Part shown: one piece after another, positions 58,674 to 64,000 of the stretch
Numbering within the stretch: position 1 is the first letter of the stretch
Layout: the number at the start of each line of letters is the position of its first letter
Source: Nocardia altamirensis NBRC 108246
GTDB lineage: Bacteria > Actinomycetota > Actinomycetes > Mycobacteriales > Mycobacteriaceae
Assembly: GCF_001612685.1 (NCBI RefSeq)
Contig: NZ_BDAY01000073.1
Location: 1 to 64,000 of the forward strand
Length of the DNA: 64,000 nucleotides
Reading direction: 5' to 3'
Position numbers and translations under genes: made by a program
The notes under the pieces: model-generated
The model's input: the letters and a program-made list of their open reading frames with translations, nothing else
The model's database searches: none
What the model was told of the DNA's origin: nothing

Positions 58674-59468
58674 TCAGCCCGCGGTAGCGATCGACTCTCG
58701 TACCGGAGTATCGGTGCGCGAGGCGAATTCGGTGAGCGCCGCGAATCCGAGAGCCAGGCAGGCCCACAGCGTCGCGGTCTCGGCCAGGGACGCCACCCGG
58801 AACTCCCACAGCAGGCTGGCCGGGAAGCCGGCCTTCACCTCGTTCACGCCGGGCAACAGGATGTAGCCGACCGCCGTGACGAACACGAACGCGCCGACCC
58901 CTGCGATCAGTCGCACCGTGCTCAGCTGAGCACGCAGCAACCTGTAGACGTACACGCCTGCGCCGACGGCCGCGAGGCCGAGCAGCACCGCCGCGACCCA
59001 CAGCAGGGTGCGTTCGTTGATGGTCTCCGGATCACCCACCGCAGGAGGGTTCGCCGGATATTTGAAGAACGGCACCGCCACGATCGCCGCCCAACCGCCG
59101 AGGCCGAGCGCGAGCGCAAGCCGCGGTCCGGACAGCGTGGTGAAGCGGCGCGCGAAATGCGCCACCGAGGCGAAGATCGCGCCGAGCGCCAGGCCGGCCA
59201 GGCCGAGCGCGAGGAACTGCCCAGCCTTCTGGCCGGTGCGGCTGACCAACGGTTCTTCTTCGTCGCCGTGCGAATGTCCGCCCGCCGCTTCCGGTTCCGC
59301 GCCTGGCGCGTGCTCGGACGCGGCGGCACCGGCTTCCTCGATGGCGATGGCGGCATCGACCTTCGGTTCGCCGACGAAGAAGCCGACGGACGCGGCGAGC
59401 AGGCCTGCGATGAGTCCGGCGAGCAAGCCGCGCAGCAGCAGGGTTTTCAGTGATCCGATCAGTGGCAC
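58674..59468 (-). CDS. cbtA: CbtA-type cobalt transporter subunit
   Basis: A 264-residue membrane protein with five to six hydrophobic segments. CbtA hallmarks: an N-terminal RGLLAGLIAGLLA helix, a His-rich loop GGHSHGDEEEP (near residues 63-73), and PFFKYPANPPAVGDPETI. GTG 59468 lies 10 bases inside cbtB, so the two are translationally coupled. Together with CbtB it is thought to import cobalt for cobalamin synthesis, under the B12 riboswitch upstream. Confidence 0.93.
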   Translation of the reverse strand: MPLIGSLKTLLLRGLLAGLIAGLLAASVGFFVGEPKVDAAIAIEEAGAAASEHAPGAEPEAAGGHSHGDEEEPLVSRTGQKAGQFLALGLAGLALGAIFASVAHFARRFTTLSGPRLALALGLGGWAAIVAVPFFKYPANPPAVGDPETINERTLLWVAAVLLGLAAVGAGVYVYRLLRAQLSTVRLIAGVGAFVFVTAVGYILLPGVNEVKAGFPASLLWEFRVASLAETATLWACLALGFAALTEFASRTDTPVRESIATAG

Positions 59469-59653
59469 GGAAGCCCCAGCAGGTGGCGCCCGTCGTGCAT
59501 CAGCTCATGCAGGTACATCCCGCTGCGCGAGATGACGCCCTGATCGAAGCCGACCAGGTACAGCGTGAGCAGTGCCAGCAGTACGACACCTACCGTGACG
59601 AGCACAGTGGCGAGTGAATCGGTTGCCCGGCTCGGCGAATGCGCGATGGCCAT
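59459..59653 (-). CDS. cbtB: CbtB-type cobalt transporter subunit
   Basis: A 64-residue protein with one membrane segment (about 14-35) and the diagnostic metal-binding tail HELMHDGRHLLGLPCH at the C-terminus. ATG 59653 follows GGAGGA at 8 nt. It is always paired with CbtA and is the first gene after the cobalamin riboswitch. Confidence 0.93.
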   Translation of the reverse strand: MAIAHSPSRATDSLATVLVTVGVVLLALLTLYLVGFDQGVISRSGMYLHELMHDGRHLLGLPCH

Positions 59654-59734
59654 AGCGAGTTCCTCCCAGGGATGCGCGCGACCGGACGCTCGTCCGCTCG
59701 GGCGCTTTCCGCGTCCCATGTCGAGTGGTCACCG

Positions 59735-59868
59735 CGAAGGCGCCGGTGTCTGGCTTTCCGGCACCCGAGAACTGGGTGCGTGGAACACAGTGGCGCGACC
59801 GCTCCGGAATCACACCGGAATTACCGCGTCACCCTCGCGTTTTGTCCTTCGAACTGTGACACCTGCGT
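59735..59868 (-). ncRNA. Cobalamin (B12) riboswitch upstream of cbtBA
   Basis: On the minus strand the core reads CGGTGTGATTCCGGAGCGG followed by the B12 box GCGCCACTGTG (the box lies at about 59788-59798), with AGGTG at the 5' end (near 59865) and AGCCAGACACC near the 3' end. These match the class-I cobalamin aptamer. Its position about 80-90 bases before cbtB fits repression of cobalt uptake when B12 is abundant. The ends are approximate. Confidence 0.85.
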
Positions 59869-59948
59869 GCGCCCGACGTCAATACGACGGGTGATCGACA
59901 CGCCACGGGGCCGGGCGCGGCGAGCGGTGGACTCGGTCGGCCGTTCGC

Positions 59949-60263
59949 TCAGGAGGCCGACTTCGGGGCGACGTCGATCGCGACCTCGAATTCGAGCAGC
60001 GACGCCCCGGTGGAGACCGGCTTTGGCCGCTCGCCTGCGTGTGCCGCTTGCCCGGTGCCGTCCCGCCACGCCTCGAAGGACTCCTGCGAATCCCATTGGG
60101 TGACAACGAAGTACCGGGTCTCCCCGGCGACCGGGCGGAGCAGCTGGAAACCGAGGAACCCCGGCGAGCCCTCGACCGCGTGCGCCCGGGCCGCGAACCG
60201 CTTCTCCAGCTCTTCCCCGGCGCCTTCGGGAACCTCGAGCGCATTGATCTTCACAACAGCCAT
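59949..60263 (-). CDS. mhuD: Haem-degrading monooxygenase, MhuD type (antibiotic biosynthesis monooxygenase fold)
   Basis: A 104-residue ferredoxin-like-fold dimeric oxygenase. MVVKINA-type start at 60263, and Asn7, Arg26, Trp66 and His75, the haem-binding and ruffling residues of the M. tuberculosis enzyme, are all at the same positions (N7 in KINALE, R26 in AARAHA, W66 in FEAWRDG, H75 in QAAHAGE). It should open haem to release iron without making carbon monoxide. TAGCTT ends 7 nt before the ATG, suggesting a leaderless transcript. Neighbours match the mycobacterial order. Confidence 0.92.
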   Translation of the reverse strand: MAVVKINALEVPEGAGEELEKRFAARAHAVEGSPGFLGFQLLRPVAGETRYFVVTQWDSQESFEAWRDGTGQAAHAGERPKPVSTGASLLEFEVAIDVAPKSAS

Positions 60264-60322
60264 GGGAACCAAGCTAATGGTTGCCGCGAACCGGTCGGTC
60301 GGGGACTCGTATTGTCGAGGTG

Positions 60323-61069
60323 ATGTTGTATGACGAAGGCGGCATAGGTGTGCCGATTCTGCTGCTGCACGGGCTGATGGGTAGCGCGCGGACTTGGCGT
60401 GATCAGGTGGGTTGGCTGCGCGAATTCGGCCACATCTATACCTTCGACGCCGCGGGGCACGGCCGCCCCGCCCCGGCGGAGCTGACCACCGAGGCCTTCG
60501 TCGCCGACCTGGCGGCCGCGACCGCCGACATCGCTGAGCCGATGGTCGTCATCGGACATTCGATGGGCGCGCTGCACGGCTGGGTCTTCGCCGCTGCCAA
60601 CCCCGCGCGGGTGCGCGCGCTGGTGGTCGAGGACATCGCCCCGGATTTCACCGGCCGTACCGCGGCGAACTGGGCCGCGATGATCGAGGCGTGGCCGCAG
60701 CCGTTCCCGGACGCGGACGCGGTGCTCGACTTCTTCGGACCGGTCGCCGGTCGCTACTTCTTGAACTCGTTCGAGCACGGCCCGGACGGTTATCGGCTGC
60801 ACGGCTCGGTCGCCACCTTCCGCGATATCTCCGAGGAATGGGGCAGCCGCGACTTCTGGCCGCAATGGCAGGCCGTTCGCGTGCCTGCCCTGCTGCTCGA
60901 GGGCGAGCACACCATCACCCCGCCGGGTCAGATGCGCAAGATGGCAGAAGTTCACCCCGACGCCGAACACGTACTCGTCTCCGGCGCAGCCCATCTCGTG
61001 CACGACGACCAGCCCGAGCGCTATCGCGCCGAAGTCGAGCGCTTTCTCCGTCGCGTGCTCAGCAGCTAG
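60323..61069 (+). CDS. Alpha/beta hydrolase
   Basis: A 248-residue hydrolase. LLLHGLMGSARTW is the oxyanion loop, GHSMGALHG the nucleophile elbow, and the catalytic His is in SGAAHLVHDD; the acid is probably in EGEHTITPP. TATTGT ends 7 nt before ATG 60323, so the mRNA is probably leaderless. The homologue next to mhuD in M. tuberculosis is also a hydrolase of unknown substrate. Divergent from mhuD by 59 bases. Confidence 0.88.
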   Translation: MLYDEGGIGVPILLLHGLMGSARTWRDQVGWLREFGHIYTFDAAGHGRPAPAELTTEAFVADLAAATADIAEPMVVIGHSMGALHGWVFAAANPARVRALVVEDIAPDFTGRTAANWAAMIEAWPQPFPDADAVLDFFGPVAGRYFLNSFEHGPDGYRLHGSVATFRDISEEWGSRDFWPQWQAVRVPALLLEGEHTITPPGQMRKMAEVHPDAEHVLVSGAAHLVHDDQPERYRAEVERFLRRVLSS

Positions 61070-61117
61070 TCACCCTGCGCGAAGCGGCAGCCGAACGGAC
61101 GCCGCCGCGCGGCCGAG

Positions 61118-62014
61118 TCAGGTCGTCGAGCCGCCCTCACCAGCGAGGGCGAACAGGCCTTCGGAGGTTTGCTCGATGAGTCCGTCGACCAGCAGCGAAT
61201 CCAGCGCGCGGTCGCGCTGGCCCGGGTCGCGGGTCCACGCGAGGTCGAGGCGAACCCGTTCGACCGGTCCGGTCGCCCCGCGCAGGACATCGAGCAGCCT
61301 GCCGCGTGCCTGGCGATCGGTGCCCTCGTATTTCTGGGTGCGGCGGACCACGTCGGCGACGGGACGGCCCGCGGTGACCCAGGCGCAGGTTGGCAACGGG
61401 CAGCGGGCGCAGTCGGGGGTGCGGGCGGTGCACACCGTCGCACCGAGTTCCATCAGCGCGGCCGAGAACACCGCGGCACGGTCGATCCGGCGCGGCAGCA
61501 GTGCCTCGGTCTCCGGCAGGTCCCGCGACGACGGGTTGCCCGCCTCCGCGCGGCCGTGCACCGCGCGAGCGACCACCCGGCGCACATTGGTGTCGACCAC
61601 CGGAACCCGTTGCCCGTAGGCGAAACACGCGACCGCGCGCGCCGTGTACGCGCCGATGCCAGGCAGGCTCAGCAGCACATCGACATCGGCGGGCACCTCG
61701 TCGCCGTGTTCGGCGGCGAGCACCCGTGCGCATTCGTGCAGCCGCAGCGCCCGCCGCGGATAGCCGAGCTTGCCCCACGCACGCAGCACATCGGCCTGCG
61801 GCGAGGCCGCCATCGCCGATGGCACCGGCCAGCGCACCACCCATTCCCGCCAGATCGGCTCGACCCGGACCACTGGCGTCTGCTGCAGCATGATCTCGCT
61901 CATCAAGATCTGCCACGCGGTCACGCCCGTCCGGCGCCACGGCAGGTCGCGTGCGCTCTCCGCATACCAGTCGAGCAACACGTCCGCATCGATGCTGTTC
62001 GGCGCTTTCCTCAC
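61118..62014 (-). CDS. mutY: A/G-specific adenine glycosylase
   Basis: A 298-residue DNA repair enzyme that removes adenine mispaired with 8-oxoguanine. Catalytic Glu in SEIMLQQTPV, helix-hairpin-helix LSLPGIGAYTARA, catalytic Asp in VVDTNVRRV. The [4Fe-4S] cysteines read C-X6-C-X2-C-X4-C, one residue shorter in the last gap than E. coli. GTG 62014 has AGGAA upstream. The C-terminal NUDIX-like domain of E. coli MutY is not obvious at this length. Convergent with the hydrolase, 48 bases apart. Confidence 0.94.
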   Translation of the reverse strand: MRKAPNSIDADVLLDWYAESARDLPWRRTGVTAWQILMSEIMLQQTPVVRVEPIWREWVVRWPVPSAMAASPQADVLRAWGKLGYPRRALRLHECARVLAAEHGDEVPADVDVLLSLPGIGAYTARAVACFAYGQRVPVVDTNVRRVVARAVHGRAEAGNPSSRDLPETEALLPRRIDRAAVFSAALMELGATVCTARTPDCARCPLPTCAWVTAGRPVADVVRRTQKYEGTDRQARGRLLDVLRGATGPVERVRLDLAWTRDPGQRDRALDSLLVDGLIEQTSEGLFALAGEGGSTT

Positions 62015-62104
62015 ACTTCCTGCCCTACTGTCTGCGGTCGGTATTTGCGGACCCGTAACCAAACCGACTCGCTGGTAACTCCAGCCGTGTGCACAATGGC
62101 TGGT

Positions 62105-62728
62105 ATGCCTGATTCCAATCCGATCAGCGCCTGGAAGTCTTTGCGCGAAGGCAATGATCGCTTCGTCAACGGCACGCTGCTGCATCCTAGCCAGGGCGCC
62201 GCCGACCGGGCCAAGCTCGTCAGCGGCCAGCATCCGTCCGCGATCCTCTTCGGTTGCGGTGACTCCAGAGTCGCCGCCGAGTTGATCTTCGACCAGGGGC
62301 TCGGCGACATGTTCGTCGTGCGTACCGCGGGCCACGTGGTCGACAGCTCGGTCCTCGGCTCGATCGAATACGGGGTGCAGGTGCTCGACGTGCCACTGAT
62401 CGTGGTGCTCGGGCACGACAGCTGCGGCGCCGTGAAAGCCACCATCGACGCCCTCGACGGCGGTGAGGTGCCCGGCGGATTCATTCGCAGCGTGGTCGAG
62501 CGGGTCACACCCTCCATTCTGATCGGCCGCCGCGAGGGCCTGTCCACCGTCGACGAGATGGAGGCCAGGCACGTGGTCGAGACGAGCAGGCTGCTCATGC
62601 AGCGGTCGATGATCATTTCGCAGCGTGTTGCGACCGGTGAATGCGCGATTGCCTGTGTCACATACAAGCTCGCCGAGGGCAAGGTGAAATTGCAACGCGT
62701 CGTCGGCAATATCGGCGAGCTCGCCTGA
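62105..62728 (+). CDS. Beta-class carbonic anhydrase
   Basis: A 207-residue zinc enzyme interconverting CO2 and bicarbonate. Zinc ligands are Cys in FGCGDSRV and His/Cys in LGHDSCGAVKA; the Asp-Arg pair is in GCGDSR. MPDSNPISAWK resembles the M. tuberculosis CanB start, and CACAAT ends 7 nt upstream of ATG 62105, suggesting a leaderless message. ATG 62096 is an alternative. Divergent from mutY. Confidence 0.95.
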   Translation: MPDSNPISAWKSLREGNDRFVNGTLLHPSQGAADRAKLVSGQHPSAILFGCGDSRVAAELIFDQGLGDMFVVRTAGHVVDSSVLGSIEYGVQVLDVPLIVVLGHDSCGAVKATIDALDGGEVPGGFIRSVVERVTPSILIGRREGLSTVDEMEARHVVETSRLLMQRSMIISQRVATGECAIACVTYKLAEGKVKLQRVVGNIGELA

Positions 62729-62814
62729 CCGGGCCAGGTAGCGTTTCCGCAGGGCCCAGCCGACACGCCGTGGCCCTGAGTCCTTGTGCCAGGCGCTGCC
62801 TTTACCGTTGAGGC

Positions 62815-63507
62815 GTGCTGGAACCGAATGGACCGCTGCCACCGGAGATCTATTGGCGTCGTCGTGCATTGGCGATCGGCGCCCTGGTGGTGGCGCTGGC
62901 GCTGGTGATCTGGCTGGTGCTGACGGTCTCCCGCGGCGGTAACTCGCCGGGTGACTCGAAGCCCGTCGCAGCCGGTTCGTCGACGTCGGCGCCGAGCAAG
63001 GCGGCCGATAGCTCGACGGCGAAGCCGGCGGGCGCCGGGGAATCCGAGGCGCCCAAGTCCTCGGCGTCCGGCAGTGCGACGGCGACACCGAGCGGCACCA
63101 CCGCCGCGGCGGCTGGGCAGTGCCCTGATCAGTCGCTCGCGGTGAAGGTGACGATCGAGCAGCCGACCTACAAGGTCGGCGAGCAGCCGGTGTTCTGGAT
63201 CGTGATCACCAACATCTCGCAGGCGGCCTGCGCGCGGGACATGGGCTCGGGCCTGCAGCAGGTGTCGGTGTGGACGCTGGACGGTCAGCGGCGGCTGTGG
63301 TCGAGCGCCGACTGCTACCCGGACGGCCAGCCCGACGTGCGCACCCTGAACCGCGGTGAGCAGGCGAGCTTCACCGTCACCTGGTCCGGCTCGACCTCGC
63401 AGCCGAACTGCGCAGGTGATCGGGTCCAGGTCCCGCCCGGCGCGTACAGCGTTGTGGCACAAATGGGTTCGGTCCGCAGCTCCATCGAGCCGTTCAATAT
63501 TGCCTAG
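62815..63507 (+). CDS. Membrane-anchored exported protein (Rv3587c-like)
   Basis: A 230-residue protein with an N-terminal membrane anchor (about 18-38), a low-complexity Ser/Ala/Thr/Pro linker (about 42-98), and a beta-rich exported domain with four Cys (QCPDQ, ACARD, DCYPDG, PNCAGD) that probably form two disulfides. It occupies the place of a conserved mycobacterial gene between the carbonic anhydrase and radA/disA. Function unknown; an extracellular beta-sandwich role is a guess. GTG 62815. Confidence 0.8.
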   Translation: MLEPNGPLPPEIYWRRRALAIGALVVALALVIWLVLTVSRGGNSPGDSKPVAAGSSTSAPSKAADSSTAKPAGAGESEAPKSSASGSATATPSGTTAAAAGQCPDQSLAVKVTIEQPTYKVGEQPVFWIVITNISQAACARDMGSGLQQVSVWTLDGQRRLWSSADCYPDGQPDVRTLNRGEQASFTVTWSGSTSQPNCAGDRVQVPPGAYSVVAQMGSVRSSIEPFNIA

Positions 63508-63510
63508 CGC

Positions 63511-64000
63511 CTAGAAGTCCGGAGCCACTTCTTTTTCTTCTTTCGGCGCGCGCTTCTTGCGCGTGCCTGTGATGCGCAGGGCCGCGCTGACGTCGGCGAC
63601 CTCGCGAATCTTCATGCCGCCGCGTTTGAGCGGCGCGTAACCCGGCGGCACCAGCGCGGTGGTGAAGCCGAGCCGCTCGGCCTCGGCCAGCCTGCGTTCG
63701 AGGCCGGTCACCTTGCGCACTTCACCGGCCAGGCCGACCTCGCCGAGGATCACCCAGCCCGGCGGAATCGCGACCTCGGAGTTGGCGCTGGCGATGGCGA
63801 GCGTGACGGCCAGGTCGGCGGCGGGCTCGTGCAGGCGCATGCCGCCCACCGTCGCCGCGTAGATATCGGACTTGCCGATGAACACCTTGCCTCGGCTCTG
63901 CAACACGGCGAGCACCATCGCGACCCGGTTGTAGTCGAGGCCGCTGACCGCGCGGCGCGGATTCGGGATCTCGGTCTCCACCGTCAGCCCCTGCACTTCG
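63511..64000 (-). CDS. radA: DNA repair protein RadA (5' part outside window)
   Basis: The C-terminal 162 residues of RadA/Sms, continuing past the right edge. The Lon-like domain is recognisable: RRAVSGLDYNRVAMVLAVL, SDIYAATVGGMRLHEPAADL, and LGEVGLAGEVRKVTGLERRL. RadA is a RecA-like helicase in recombination. The tail is Lys/Arg/Glu-rich (KKRAPKEEKE). The ATPase and KNRFG parts are not in the window. Convergent with the upstream exported protein gene by 3 bases. Confidence 0.95.
   Translation of the reverse strand, partial: EVQGLTVETEIPNPRRAVSGLDYNRVAMVLAVLQSRGKVFIGKSDIYAATVGGMRLHEPAADLAVTLAIASANSEVAIPPGWVILGEVGLAGEVRKVTGLERRLAEAERLGFTTALVPPGYAPLKRGGMKIREVADVSAALRITGTRKKRAPKEEKEVAPDF

Noticed and set aside
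1..64000. tRNA or rRNA genes, insertion sequences, prophage or attachment sites
   Set aside because: Looked for characteristic sequences (T-loop GTTCGAATC-type boxes with acceptor stems, transposase motifs, integrase motifs) and found none convincing.

Overview
This is a high-GC actinobacterial chromosome segment, most likely from Nocardia or a close Nocardiaceae relative. The inference rests on gene content and order. Lsr2, ClpC, an MhuD-type haem oxygenase, a DUF2342 metalloprotease and the runs ppa-dacB-DUF2342-tilS-hpt, ftsH-folEPBK-DUF3180-panCD-coaX-lysS-lsr2-clpC and mhuD-hydrolase-mutY-carbonic anhydrase-radA follow the order known from Mycobacterium tuberculosis (remembered, not searched). 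I see no rRNA, tRNA, CRISPR array, transposase or phage gene.

Layout. 1-1233: end of a NarL-type sensor kinase and its response regulator. 1336-4104: two exported lipoprotein hydrolases. 4600-7665: a large SARP/NB-ARC/TPR regulator. 7725-12871: ppa, PBP4-type dacB, DUF2342 protease, tilS and hpt. 12914-26899: an accessory block between hpt and ftsH. It holds a cyclase-family hydrolase translationally coupled to two tandem membrane Ser/Thr kinases of an architecture I associate with Planctomycetes, an amidase, a LysR regulator, an aldehyde dehydrogenase/SDR operon facing a PucR regulator, and DUF2277 and DUF1266 proteins. 26910-27854: a PH/SHOCT-like protein. 28214-38311: ftsH, the tetrahydrofolate genes folE-P-B-K, and the pantothenate/CoA genes (DUF2520 protein, panC, panD, coaX). 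38386-39548: cysteine dioxygenase and rhodanese behind a cysteine-codon leader peptide with alternative hairpins. 39795-49156: lysS, lsr2, FHA protein, DUF1772 protein, an ImmA/IrrE plus MAB_1171c-like pair, a secreted lipase and clpC. 49332-57438: luciferase-like oxidoreductase, SHOCT and VWA proteins, a two-component system divergent from an ABC exporter, and a TetR regulator divergent from an azoreductase/SMR operon. 57635-64000: OsmC protein, a cobalamin-riboswitch-controlled cbtBA cobalt transporter, mhuD, hydrolase, mutY, carbonic anhydrase, a membrane-anchored exported protein and the start-truncated radA.

The regulatory sequence is unusually legible. There is a leaderless Cys-Cys leader peptide with mutually exclusive hairpins, a B12 riboswitch, twin TetR operators over a promoter, several probable leaderless starts (a -10 hexamer 6-8 nt before the start codon), and two short bridging ORFs ending EPSASEAQ that overlap the next start codon. 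Related hairpin-forming intergenic repeats lie at about 11.06 kb and 51.40 kb. Start codons were chosen from ribosome-binding sites, overlaps with upstream stops and family lengths. All family assignments come from reading motifs; no database search was run.
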